Origin: Areca catechu
Taxonomy: Eukaryota; Streptophyta; Magnoliopsida; Arecales; Arecaceae
Reading direction: 5' to 3'
NCBI GenBank assembly: GCA_021397845.1
Contig: CM038041.1
Location: forward strand, 145,802,780 to 145,866,779
DNA length: 64,000 bases
Below the pieces are notes generated by a model. That model saw nothing but the letters and a program-made list of their open reading frames with translations, was not told the origin of the DNA and searched no databases. Made by a program: the position numbers and the translations under genes. Below, in pieces: positions 45,383 through 55,179 of this stretch; within the stretch, counting starts at the first letter, position 1, and the number at the start of each line of letters is the position of its first letter.

Positions 45383-46951
45383 TGATGGGGGACTAACTAG
45401 ATGTGGAATGAAGAATGATGCAAGTGATTTTTAGGATTTTGTGGATTTTAGATTTTTGTAGTTTTCTTTGGATTCCCGAAAGCAAGAGATGGTCTAGGGT
45501 TCTATAATAATAAAAAATAATAAGCAAGCAAGTAGTCCCTAAACAATGATAAAGGAAAGACCCCGGGATTGAAAAACCCCGTAGGACTTAGCTCTCCGAT
45601 CAAGATCTACTTAGTAGCCAGGGGGCAAATCTCGAAGATCTGAAGCGCTCGATGCATAGATCGCTCATCTTGGCGGATGCGGCCTGGATAATCGAGCCGT
45701 CAACCCTGCGGAGGCGCCGGCTGGCTGTCCAAAGATCTCGATGGCAAAGGCAACCGTCGCCGTACTTGTGTCACCTGGAGGACCTGCGAGCATTCAAAGA
45801 AGATAAAAGGTTAAGTTTCAATCAGAAGGAAAGCAGTGGAAGAATGAAAGAAGAGTTGTTGAAGTGATGGTGGAGTTCTGTTAGATTCGGAGTCGGATGA
45901 TGGAGTTGCGGAAGTGATGGTAGTTTGAGGCCTCACACCTCTTGACACCCGAAGGCGAAGGCGCTCCCTCTCGGAGATCGACGTTCCTAGTGAACGAAGG
46001 CAACTAACAAGAGATTGGACTCAAGAAGATATTTTTTTTTCATTCATCAAGATTAAAAATTACAAAGGAGGGGTTAGGTCCTTTAAATAGGCACCTTATG
46101 ACTCATTCAAAATTTGAATGAAAAATATTACAAGTCTTCATGAAGATGGCGCCATAAAATCAGATTTTTTTCTCCATGGAATCCTCTCTTGGTCGACCAT
46201 GAAATGGTAGAGTGCTTGATTTGGGGAAGTGAGGAGGGGAGCATGTCTTCAAAAATCATGCACACCCACTTGATCATTGCTTCTTTCCTTGACCATCCAA
46301 GCTTTTATGGAGAAAGGCTTGATGTGGGGGGCATGAAGCATGGATCTTGTCTTGGCACCTTTGGAATTTTGAATTTCTTCCATGGTTGATCAAATACTTT
46401 GGGAAGAAGGCATGATATGGGGGCTTGAAGCAAGGGACATGTCTTCACAAATCTTCAACTCCCATTGACCTTCCTTTTTCGCCCACCCTTCTTTGGGAGA
46501 AAACTTGATAGGGGGAGGGAAGGGAGGCTTGGATCAAGGGATGGTGTCCCCTTGGGTTGATGGCATCCAAAATTCTGCATTTCCTCTTGATTTGGGCTGC
46601 CCACTTGTCATGATGATGCAGTGCCACATGGGATGGGTGAGGTGGTGCTCAAGGGCTGAGGTGGCATCCTTTAAGGCGTGGGAAATGGCTTGACCCATTA
46701 ATAATTGGACTAGACTCAATGACCACTCCTTCAAATAGGCTTGGACCCAATCTTCCAGTAGACTCGGACTAGAACCAATTTAGCTAAGTACGGGACCCAT
46801 TAACCCAACTTGACCAAATTGGTCAATGTACAAGACTAGACATGAGACTAAATTCAAAGTAAAGGAAAATTACAAGTTTGAGACTAGGCTTGAAGCCTTA
46901 TTACAAGACCCAAAAATTGAAACCCTAACCAGAGGTCTGGTGCCCACACCA
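45383..46951 (-). mobile_element. Solo LTR of family A, 1569 bp
   Basis: On the minus strand it starts TGGTGTGGGCACCAGACCTC and ends CTTAGTCCCCCATCA... (plus-strand start TGATGGGGGACTAACTAG). The target duplication is CAATA at 45378-45382 against CAATG at 46952-46956, one mismatch. It is collinear with the dimer at 37585-40565. Confidence 0.85.
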
Positions 46952-48104
46952 CAATGGGGGTCTCGCCATCATCTCCAGTGGCCCCCTTTGCACCACAGTT
47001 CCACCTGAGCCGGAGGTGGAGGAGGTGGCAGCACCTGCAACTGCACAGGTTGACTCCATCACCTGGAGCCAAAGCCACCAGTGGTCACTTGGTCGGCACT
47101 GCACCACTACCGATGACCCAACTGGATGCCTCCCGGCCACCTACAACATCGAGCAAGATGGTCAAGAAGCTCACCATCGTCCTTCCTTAAGATGTCAGAA
47201 TAACCCTGGATGGGGTGTTGGCCGAGGGGATCCTTAACTCCCTCATCTAGTTGATTGATCAGAAGGGTAGGGTCGGGAGGCCACCGATGGAGGTCACCAC
47301 TAGGGTGTTTCCCCAGCTGATGTCGATGAGTGGAATCCTGGGCTACTTTCCTTTCCTCCCACTTTGGTAAGAGGCGTTGACTATCATTTCTGATACAAGT
47401 GGTGGCCAACATCCAGCTCCTGCGGGACTCCTGTTGGGCACTGCTAAGGTGCGAGGAATGCCTTCGCCGAGAGAGGGACGAGGCTCAGAGCCTAACTGCT
47501 CAGGCACAAAATTGGAGACCCAGATGTCCGACGCCCAGGCAAGGGTGGCAGAGCTGGAAGGGAGGTCTGTCGGACTTGCCGAGATCCTAAAGGGTAAGGA
47601 GAGGGAGTGTTCCCTCGGGGCTGCAGAGTTGGCAACCTCCAAGTTGGAGGTTTCCTGCCTAGAGGGTAGGGTGCAGACCCTCCAAGTGTAGCTGGAAGAT
47701 GAGGTCATGCGGGCTATGGCGGCGATGGAGAAGGCCACGACTGCCATTGTACTAATGGAGATGGCCAAGAAGGAAGCCACCGAAGCCGTCCCCATGTTCA
47801 TGGCATCTCAGGCCTTCAAGGATGAGGTTGCCAAAGCTGTGCTGGACTCCTACCATCAGGGGTTTAGAGATTTTAAAAGAAAGGCCTTTCGCTTCTACAG
47901 GCTGAAGGGGCTAGATGAGATCTGGCCTTCGCTCCCGTTCCCCGGGCAGCCGAGAGTATGGCTACTGCCGAGGAGGAGTTCAAGTAGGAAGCAAAGGTGG
48001 CCAAAGTCGAGGCTGAGCCTAGGGTCAGGGACGAGGTCAGGCCCAAGGGTACCCCAGATGCCCCTCCTCCAGCCTTCCATTCTTTGTTATTTCTTCATCA
48101 CTTT

Positions 48105-49726
48105 TGGTGCGGGCACCAGACTCAGAAGAAGACTTCAGAGCTCCATCTGGATCTCTGATTGACATTGCCCAAGAAATTAGGGTTTGTAATAAAGGTTGAC
48201 CTGGTCAACCAGTTTATTTATTTTTATTTATTTCTTGAGTCACCATTTAAATTTTATTGAGTCATGTTGACTCGGTGCAAGTCCCGATGTGGTTTCAATT
48301 TGGTCCAAAATGGTGCCACATTTGTCTTCCAATCAAATCAAGGTTCAAGCAAGTGGAGGCCACACTCCAAGCCACACACCCAGCCACACTCCGAGCACAC
48401 GCCAGAGTCCAGGAGGTGCCACAGAGGCATCCCAGTGTCATGGTCCCCACACCCAAAGAAGAAAAAATCAAATTGGAAGCTAATTTAAAGGAGGCGCCCA
48501 TACCTGCCTATTTTACCTAAGCAAAGAAGGAAGAAAACTTCTCTTGGAGAAGAAATCAAAGAAGGACATCCAATTGAAGTTCAAATAAAAAACAAAGAGC
48601 TTAACTTGGAGTGGAAGAAAAGAAGAAATGCCATAAGAAGAGGAGGACTCCAAATCCAAATCCAACTCCAAAGGAGGCGCCATAAAAATTCCAAAAAAAA
48701 TTCCTTTATGGCCGTCCCAATTTTTTTTGAAGTCTTGGTTGACCAAGAGAGGGGGTTTTCTACCTAATCTAGAGGTTGGAAGAGTTTAGTCCCACATGAG
48801 AATTTGTACAAGCTAGGAGAAAATTTTAGGTCTATATAATAGACCTCTCTTTGTAACTTTGAAAATCAATGAAGAAAAATTATTTTTGCTATTCCCTTGT
48901 GTTGAGTGACCTAGGTTTCTCTTCTTCCGCACTATTCTAAGTGTTGAGCTCCGTGAGGGGGTAATCCGGGTTCCATTGGAGCCTTGAGGAGGTGAGAGAT
49001 CTCCATCTTTATCCAAAACCCTAGGTTAGCCACTTGAAATTCCAAAACCCTAGCCGCCCTTCATTATTTTCAATCCATCAAACCCTAGCTCCATCCATCT
49101 CCTACGGCCTCTCTCTCTCTACAAGTCCAGGCCGTCCACCTTCATCCAGATCCAGTCCGGCTACTTCAGATCCAGAGCAAGTTCCAAGGAAAATCACATC
49201 AGCTTCCAGGAGAATCCAGTTTTCAGCAATTTCAATCTTCAAGTTCATCAACCTGGTAAATTCTTCCCTTGACTCTCTGATTCCATCAATTATTTTTCTT
49301 CTCTTCCAGATCTTGAGTTCAGGAGAAGCCAACCCGCCAAAGGACCAGTACTGGAGGATCCATTGCGAAGAAATCTGAATCCGAGGATCCAACAATCTGC
49401 TCGGGAGAGTTCTTCCACCAAAATCTGTGAAGATCATTGTCTGGTTAGGTAAACCATCTCTTCTCTTTATTTCTGTTCTGCTGAAAGTTCGGAGCGAAAC
49501 CCTAGGTCTGGGAGTTTCTCAACCCCCAGCGATCCGTTGCTTCTGAACTACTCTGATAATTTAGTTTCCTTAAAATTGTGCTTTCAATTATCATATTAGT
49601 ATCTTTCAATGTTAGGTTAACTTTTCTTTGATTTGAAGCCAACTTCTACAAACATATAAAAACAACAAAAAAATTAGTTAATCTTAATTTACTTCCGCAT
49701 CGCATCCCTTTGTTTGTTCTGCATCA
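48105..49726 (+). repeat. 5' LTR, family B
   Basis: It starts TGGTGCGGGCACCAGACTCA and ends TTGTTCTGCATCA. A TATA box lies at 48833-48840. Transcript-like 3' sequence (U5) follows, with repeated 'aaaccctag' words near 49015-49090. Its first 160 bases overlap the C-terminal reading frame in the 3' copy. Confidence 0.95.
48833..48840 (+). promoter_or_regulatory. TATA box of the family B LTR
   Basis: TATATAAT sits inside the near-palindrome 'ggtctatataatagacc' and is repeated in the 3' LTR at 53936-53943. Its position, about 730 bp into the LTR, fits a U3/R boundary nearby. Confidence 0.65.
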
Positions 49727-49730
49727 TTTT

Positions 49731-49743
49731 TGGTATCAGAGCC
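49731..49743 (+). promoter_or_regulatory. Primer binding site, family B
   Basis: TGGTATCAGAGCC lies four bases after the LTR end. It is the plant iMet-tRNA PBS. Confidence 0.95.
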
Positions 49744-49821
49744 CAGTTTAGGGTTTCTGATTTGCTTGCTTGCTTTGATTGTTCTCTTTTTATTTTGTCT
49801 GCTCGAAGTAGACTCCCCAGG

Positions 49822-49898
49822 ACGTCCGGTCCTAGGAACTAAGCGAGGCGCAAGCCTCCTCCTCCCATTCCACAGGGTGTTCCTAGGGCGTGTAGGGG
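49822..49898 (+). promoter_or_regulatory. Conserved leader hairpin with GCAA tetraloop stem (family B)
   Basis: The 9-bp outer stem CCTAGGAAC (49831-49839) pairs with GTTCCTAGG (49879-49887). Inside it GAGGC-GCAA-GCCTC (49845-49858) forms a perfect 5-bp stem with a GNRA loop, followed by the single-stranded CCCATTCCAC. The flanks are CGTCCGGT on the left and GTGTAGGGG on the right. The family A leader at 62293-62369 has the same flanks and architecture with three compensated pair changes in the outer stem. A packaging or dimerisation role is inference. Confidence 0.75.
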
Positions 49899-50630
49899 AT
49901 CCATCGGGTTATAACTTCGTAGCAGGGATTATAAACGGGGAAGACAATCTAGTTGCAGCCCGTAATTACCCTGTTATCTGAATTATTTCTCCATGCATAA
50001 AACTCCGAATTGAATGATTTTTACTTCGTTGTAACCAGTATAATTGAACCTATTTTCTTTTATTTTTCTGTGATTTATTGGTTTCGGTAAAAATTCTGAG
50101 CATTAAAATACAGCAACTCTGTTTTTTGTGTTCTGCAATTCAATTATTTTTGGAGTGATCATCTCATAATTTACTTAAGGGCAATTGAGCATCTAAGATA
50201 AGGGGAGGAGTTGATTACCTCTCCTTAGCCCAAAACCATCATCCAATCATTCGAACCTAGACCTAATTTAAAATCGGTTAGACCTAATTTGCCCTAGTGG
50301 GCTAGGGACACCAATTGGTCGGGTCTAGGCTAGTGTTGAGTCAGTTTGCTGAGTTATTCTGTGTGTGCTTAGCACTCAGTGTCTAGAATGGTGGTTCAGG
50401 GATCCATTCCCGAAGGGCTTGTGTGCTGGTCCGCCTACCTGGCCAATCACTGATTGGTGTCTAGGATTGGCATTCAGGGACCTAACACTCCCCTTACACC
50501 TGCCTGGCTGAGTCCTGAGTTACTACAGGCTAGCTTGCCACTCTGATTGGGCATCTAGTTTGGACTCTAGGTCTAGTGATCCAGTAGTCGATTTAGTCTA
50601 GTCTCATTTTGTGTGCTTGCTTGAATCATC
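49899..50630 (+). other. Rest of the family B leader
   Basis: No frame of interest is present. It contains two related modules near 50330-50430 and 50440-50500 ('tggtcgggtctagg', 'cctacctggccaatcac', 'gtgtctagaatgg') that recur diverged in the leaders of families A and C. This is shared leader sequence of the superfamily. Confidence 0.6.
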
Positions 50631-52304
50631 ATGTCTACCAGAAACGGAGTGCCATATCAACCTGGTCAAACCCAACCTAATTTAGAGGCCATGGTTAGAG
50701 CTCTTACTGAGAGCATGAACAAGTTAAGCCAGGATTTGACTGCTACTGTTACCCAGTGTAAAGAACAAGTCCATGAGAATTTTACCCAGCTTAGGGATCA
50801 AGTCCAAGTCCTTGAGAAATGTAGACATCAAAATTGGATCCCTGATCCAAAATTTAATAGGCCCCAACCTCATCCATACCAGGAGCCTAGGAGGACCTTA
50901 TACCATGATCCCGAGCATAACCTTAGGAAGCCTAACCATGATATCTATAGTGTGGATCGTGTCTATGAGAGGTCCTTACAATATTCTAGACCAGTCACTC
51001 AACAACCCAAGTCTTCTAGATCAAACCATTTAGATCCACACCCATGCCCAAGTAAGGTCTCTACTAGCTTGAAACCCAGTGTGACCCAGGTTTCTATATC
51101 GCAAGAATGTTTGTTTTGTGGAGAAAGAGGCCATAAATCTAGTCAGTGCCCATGCATAGGACTGGCTTGTGCACAGCTAAGTGGTAAGAATCCTAAGGAT
51201 GACATTAATGAGGGAGAACCCAAGCCTACCAATGAGGAAGAAAGGTTAGGTATGACAAGCCTAGAATCAGTTGACCCGATTACCACTGACCCGAAACCCA
51301 TTGAAGATGGCATCGAGGAAGTATATGATGCTGGCTTGAGTCTAGTTGATGAATATGAGGGGGAAGAACTTGAAGAATATGACATCGATACTATTGGTTT
51401 CTTACCTGAGGAGACCTTGGAGAGCAACCAAGTGGTGGGACCTAGTTCAGAAATTCAAGAGATTTGTGAGAATCAGGTTCCTTTAGTCAAATACCCCCAG
51501 GAAGAACTCATAGTGTTAGCCCGAGCTATCAGTTCGTACCCTCTAATGATAGTCATTCCCCAAGTACCAATTGAAGATCTTTGCACTGAACAGTTTAAGT
51601 TTGCCCACCCTATGGTAGATCCTCTCCTTAGGATGACTGAATCAAGCCTCTTACAATTAGACCTTGTCCCATGCCCAGCCACTAAGGTCTCTCCCGTAAT
51701 CTCAGTTGAACATCCTTGTCTTGAGAGGATTGATTCTCCCAGTCCTGTAGAAGTCCTCCTTATGACCCCAGACCCCTTCCTTCGCATGACTGACCTACCC
51801 TTCTATAGAGTATACCTTTCCTCACCCATAGATCAAATTTCAAGTCTTGAGGTCATCATCCATAGGCCCTTCCATGAATCATTCTCTAATCCAGTTCTTG
51901 AGAAAGTGGATCATTATTTGCTTAGAGAACAAACCTTAACTATTGCAATCACATGTCCTAGGCTACTTCCCGAACCATCTCTTGATCCATTCCTAGGAAT
52001 AGCAAACTTTTCCTTTCGTAAGGATGACCAGTTGACACTCATAGATCACCATTCAAACCTTCAGGTCACCACCTTTAATCAGCAGGTAATTCAAGACTCC
52101 ACCTCATATTTCCTCCCTTTCTCTAGGACTTCCAATGCTTCTTACACCATCCAAGTATACTTTGTCGAAGTCTTTAGAGTGAACCACGTGTCAGAACCTA
52201 TTAGGTTTGCCACCTACTTCTGGAAGACCTTATGGCACCTACTAGGTACCCATGATAAGTTTTCATGCTCTGCATGCCATCCTCCGACCCAAGGTCAAAC
52301 CTAG
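50631..52304 (+). CDS. Capsid-less gag-like protein, 557 residues
   Basis: The ATG at 50631 gives MSTRNGVPYQPGQTQ, matching the gag start of family A (MLTRLGVPYHPH). Residues 20-65 form a probable coiled coil. A basic, proline-rich stretch follows, then a zinc knuckle LFCGERGHKSSQC (CX2CX4HX4C, residues about 163-176). Family A has the conserved capsid fold at the equivalent place; here it is missing. After the knuckle come an acidic segment (VYDAGLSLVDEYEG) and about 300 residues of unrecognised sequence rich in S, P and L. No protease DSG or DTG motif was seen. The ORF is uninterrupted, fitting the element's youth. It may coat or mark the RNA for packaging into particles made by autonomous relatives, which is inference. 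Residues after 210 could be out-of-frame or diverged pol remains rather than a functional domain. Confidence 0.7.
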   Translation: MSTRNGVPYQPGQTQPNLEAMVRALTESMNKLSQDLTATVTQCKEQVHENFTQLRDQVQVLEKCRHQNWIPDPKFNRPQPHPYQEPRRTLYHDPEHNLRKPNHDIYSVDRVYERSLQYSRPVTQQPKSSRSNHLDPHPCPSKVSTSLKPSVTQVSISQECLFCGERGHKSSQCPCIGLACAQLSGKNPKDDINEGEPKPTNEEERLGMTSLESVDPITTDPKPIEDGIEEVYDAGLSLVDEYEGEELEEYDIDTIGFLPEETLESNQVVGPSSEIQEICENQVPLVKYPQEELIVLARAISSYPLMIVIPQVPIEDLCTEQFKFAHPMVDPLLRMTESSLLQLDLVPCPATKVSPVISVEHPCLERIDSPSPVEVLLMTPDPFLRMTDLPFYRVYLSSPIDQISSLEVIIHRPFHESFSNPVLEKVDHYLLREQTLTIAITCPRLLPEPSLDPFLGIANFSFRKDDQLTLIDHHSNLQVTTFNQQVIQDSTSYFLPFSRTSNASYTIQVYFVEVFRVNHVSEPIRFATYFWKTLWHLLGTHDKFSCSACHPPTQGQT

Positions 52305-52365
52305 AGAGCCGTAGTTTGTTAGGTTGAGACCTAGGGTTCCTTTGAATAAAGTCCATTGTTTAGGA
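52305..52365 (+). other. Spacer between the two family B ORFs
   Basis: A gap of 61 bases holds no motif. The downstream ORF is in the +1 frame relative to the first, so any joint product would need a frameshift, re-initiation or splicing. Confidence 0.5.
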
Positions 52366-53265
52366 ATGCATCGTCGGTCGAGTTTAGGTCATTGTCTCAG
52401 ATTTTGGTTAAGTGAGAATACCAGGAGTTGGGATTTATACCTACCAAGGGCAGAATTTGCATACAATGACTCGGTGAATAGGTCTACGGGTAAGAGTCCA
52501 TTTGAAATTGTACATGGGTACAAACCTCACACACCTCTTGACCTAGTCCCTTTACCTGTCCACACTCGAGTCTCCGAATCTGCTGAGAATTTTGCACAGC
52601 ATGTAAAAGACTTGCATAAAGAAATTCATGCCAAAATAAATTTAAGTAATGAAACTTATAAGAAGTTGGCTGATACTCAAAGGCGAGTCAAATCTTTTGT
52701 TGAGGGAGACTATGTGATGATTAGGTTAAGGCCGGAACGGTTTCCTCCTGGAACCGTTAGAAAGTTACATGCTAGGGGAGCTGGACCATTTAGAGTGGTA
52801 AAGAGAGTAGGATCCAATGCCTATGTGCTCGAGTTGCCTCCAGAACTAGGCATTAGCTCTACTTTCAACATTACAGACTTAGTAGAGTACAGGGAGCCAG
52901 CTGTGATTCCTAGTGAGCCTTTTGAGCCTAACCCAATCATTGAGAGTGATCCCAACCCTGTGTGTCCACCAACAAACTGGCCTGTGAGGAAAGAGCAGAT
53001 TGAAAAGATCCTGGATGATCAGGTTATCTCTACTCGTAATCGAGGATACCAAAGGTACCTGGTCCGCTGGCAAGGAAGGCCAGATTCTGATGACTCTTGG
53101 ATCTCCCGAGAAGAATTACAAGAATTGGACCCAGACCTCTTGGAGAGATACCAGAGCCAACTTGAGCCTTACTCGACAGGGTCGAGTTCCTCCCACCCCG
53201 GGAGAATTGGTGCGGGCACCAGACTCAGAAGAAGACTTCAGAGCTCCATCTGGATCTCTGATTGA
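52366..53265 (+). CDS. Integrase C-terminal remnant with chromodomain
   Basis: The first in-frame ATG is at 52366. The frame reads RSWDLYLPRAEFAYNDSVNR and STGKSPFEIVHGYKP (end of the integrase core after the catalytic glutamate). It continues through the GPY/F-type module (FVEGDYVMIRLRPERFPPGT, GPFRVVKRVGSNAYVLELP) and a chromodomain (GYQRYLVRWQGRPDSDDSWI, ELQELDPDLLERY). The DDE triad itself is missing, so it cannot integrate DNA. The chromodomain could still bind histone marks or compete with active integrase, which is inference. The last 19 codons and the stop lie inside the 3' LTR. No lesion was seen in the remaining part. Confidence 0.85.
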   Translation: MHRRSSLGHCLRFWLSENTRSWDLYLPRAEFAYNDSVNRSTGKSPFEIVHGYKPHTPLDLVPLPVHTRVSESAENFAQHVKDLHKEIHAKINLSNETYKKLADTQRRVKSFVEGDYVMIRLRPERFPPGTVRKLHARGAGPFRVVKRVGSNAYVLELPPELGISSTFNITDLVEYREPAVIPSEPFEPNPIIESDPNPVCPPTNWPVRKEQIEKILDDQVISTRNRGYQRYLVRWQGRPDSDDSWISREELQELDPDLLERYQSQLEPYSTGSSSSHPGRIGAGTRLRRRLQSSIWISD

Positions 53266-54829
53266 CATTGCCCGAGAAATTAGGGTTTGTAATAAAGGTT
53301 GACCTGGTCAACCAGTTTATTTATTTTTATTTATTTCTTGAGTCACCATTTAAATTTTATTGAGTCATGTTGACTCGGTGCAAGTCCCGATGTGGTTTCA
53401 ATTTGGTCCAAAATGGTGCCACATTTGTCTTCCAATCAAATCAAGGTTCAAGCAAGTGGAGGCCACACTCCAAGCCACACACCCAGCCACACTCCGAGCA
53501 CACGCCAGAGTCCAGGAGGTGCCACAGAGGCATCCCAGTGTCATGGTCCCCACACCCAAAGAAGAAAAAATCAAATTGGAAGCTAATTTAAAGGAGGCGC
53601 CCATACCTGCCTATTTTACCTAAGCAAAGAAGGAAGAAAACTTCTCTTGGAGAAGAAATCAAAGAAGGACATCCAATTGAAGTTCAAATAAAAAACAAAG
53701 AGCTTAACTTGGAGTGGAAGAAAAGAAGAAATGCCATAAGAAGAGGAGGACTCCAAATCCAAATCCAACTCCAAAGGAGGCGCCATAAAAATTCCAAAAA
53801 AAATTCCTTTATGGCCGTCCCAATTTTTTTTGAAGTCTTGGTTGACCAAGAGAGGGGGTTTTCTACCTAATCTAGAGGTTGGAAGAGTTTAGTCCCACAT
53901 GAGAATTTGTACAAGCTAGGAGAAAATTTTAGGTCTATATAATAGACCTCTCTTTGTAACTTTGAAAATCAATGAAGAAAAATTATTTTTGCTATTCCCT
54001 TGTGTTGAGTGACCTAGGTTTCTCTTCTTCCGCACTATTCTAAGTGTTGAGCTCCGTGAGGGGGTAATCCGGGTTCCATTGGAGCCTTGAGGAGGTGAGA
54101 GATCTCCATCTTTATCCAAAACCCTAGGTTAGCCACTTGAAATTCCAAAACCCTAGCCGCCCTTCATTATTTTCAATCCATCAAACCCTAGCTCCATCCA
54201 TCTCCTACGGCCTCTCTCTCTCTACAAGTCCAGGCCGTCCACCTTCATCCAGATCCAGTCCGGCTACTTCAGATCCAGAGCAAGTTCCAAGGAAAATCAC
54301 ATCAGCTTCCAGGAGAATCCAGTTTTCAGCAATTTCAATCTTCAAGTTCATCAACCTGGTAAATTCTTCCCTTGACTCTCTGATTCCATCAATTATTTTT
54401 CTTCTCTTCCAGATCTTGAGTTCAGGAGAAGCCAACCCGCCAAAGGACCAGTACTGGAGGATCCATTGCGAAGAAATCTGAATCCGAGGATCCAACAATC
54501 TGCTCGGGAGAGTTCTTCCACCAAAATCTGTGAAGATCATTGTCTGGTTAGGTAAACCATCTCTTCTCTTTATTTCTGTTCTGCTGAAAGTTCGGAGCGA
54601 AACCCTAGGTCTGGGAGTTTCTCAACCCCCAGCGATCCGTTGCTTCTGAACTACTCTGATAATTTAGTTTCCTTAAAATTGTGCTTTCAATTATCATATT
54701 AGTATCTTTCAATGTTAGGTTAACTTTTCTTTGATTTGAAGCCAACTTCTACAAACATATAAAAACAACAAAAAAATTAGTTAATCTTAATTTACTTCCG
54801 CATCGCATCCCTTTGTTTGTTCTGCATCA
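53208..54829 (+). repeat. 3' LTR, family B
   Basis: It is collinear and equal in length with the 5' LTR, with one difference by eye. It is preceded by 'gggagaatt', a weak polypurine tract, and followed by ACTTT. Confidence 0.95.
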
Positions 54830-54834
54830 ACTTT

Positions 54835-55179
54835 TGTACATAGAGTTTTTTAGGAGGTCTCCTGGCCTATCGGGAGCCTTCATAGGTTGTAAAAAAACTC
54901 AGCAATGCAAATATTTTTCATTCATGCTTGCTGTCTCTATCCCTTTTTTTTTTTTTTTGGGTTCTCCCATAACATTCTTCAAAATGCATGAGGGGAAGGA
55001 CCGTCTTAACCCGCAAACTTAGCGCAATCTTTCTTTTTTCTTCCAACTTTTGCGTACATGCCTCTCCCTGGCTTTAGTTGTTTTAGATTGGCTTCGAGGC
55101 CTTAGAATCAGCATGAGGGTCCCTTAAGAGCATTTTGCTCCCCTTCTTCCGACCTCGTGATCATGCAAGTCCTGACGTA
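54835..55179 (-). other. Tat element 2: 3' flank of the antisense ORF
   Basis: It continues directly from 48104 once the chromovirus is removed. 'cctatcgggagccttcatagg' matches 16640-16670 of element 1 inverted. A T-run of 18 lies near 54941-54958. No coding. Confidence 0.75.

Larger units (their letters stand above)
43564..48104 (+). pseudogene. Antisense extra ORF of Tat element 2, interrupted
   Basis: This copy is antisense to its own element. It reads MTGEDLLHIRRMFRILDSIR, RISLHEDFFLRGLHLPFHVF and YRLVPAQLTPNAVQTISI, then degenerates through stops. An intron runs from GT at 44373 to AG at 45234. The exon resumes MKFSFDELLGMSRKRAPTAG, is cut at 45382 by a solo LTR, and continues from 46952. 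The rest contains VAELEGRSVGLAEILKGKER (coiled coil), then LMEMAKKEATEAV and VLDSYHQGFRDFKRKAFRFY. The second intron seen in element 1 is shortened here to 33 bases (47367-47399). The gene then ends at the chromovirus insertion. It is inactive as it stands. Confidence 0.75.
48105..54829 (+). mobile_element. Very young non-autonomous chromovirus (family B), complete
   Basis: This 6725-bp element has 1622-bp LTRs (48105-49726, 53208-54829), an ACTTT target duplication (48100-48104, 54830-54834), an iMet PBS and an interior of only 3.5 kb. The LTRs have the same length and one difference by eye (A at 48171, G at 53274). The interior encodes a 557-codon gag-like ORF without capsid and the tail of integrase with a chromodomain. 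Protease, RT, RNase H and the integrase catalytic triad are absent. It must have been mobilised in trans. It interrupts Tat element 2. Confidence 0.95.

Noticed and set aside
48169..49726. Identical 1.6-kb copies as an assembly artefact
   Set aside because: The outer 5-bp duplications, the PBS only after the first copy and the one-base difference fit genuine LTRs.
54205..54540. Paired open frames on both strands repeated at 49102-49437
   Set aside because: They lie in the two identical LTR copies and repeat only because the LTRs are identical; no coding signature.
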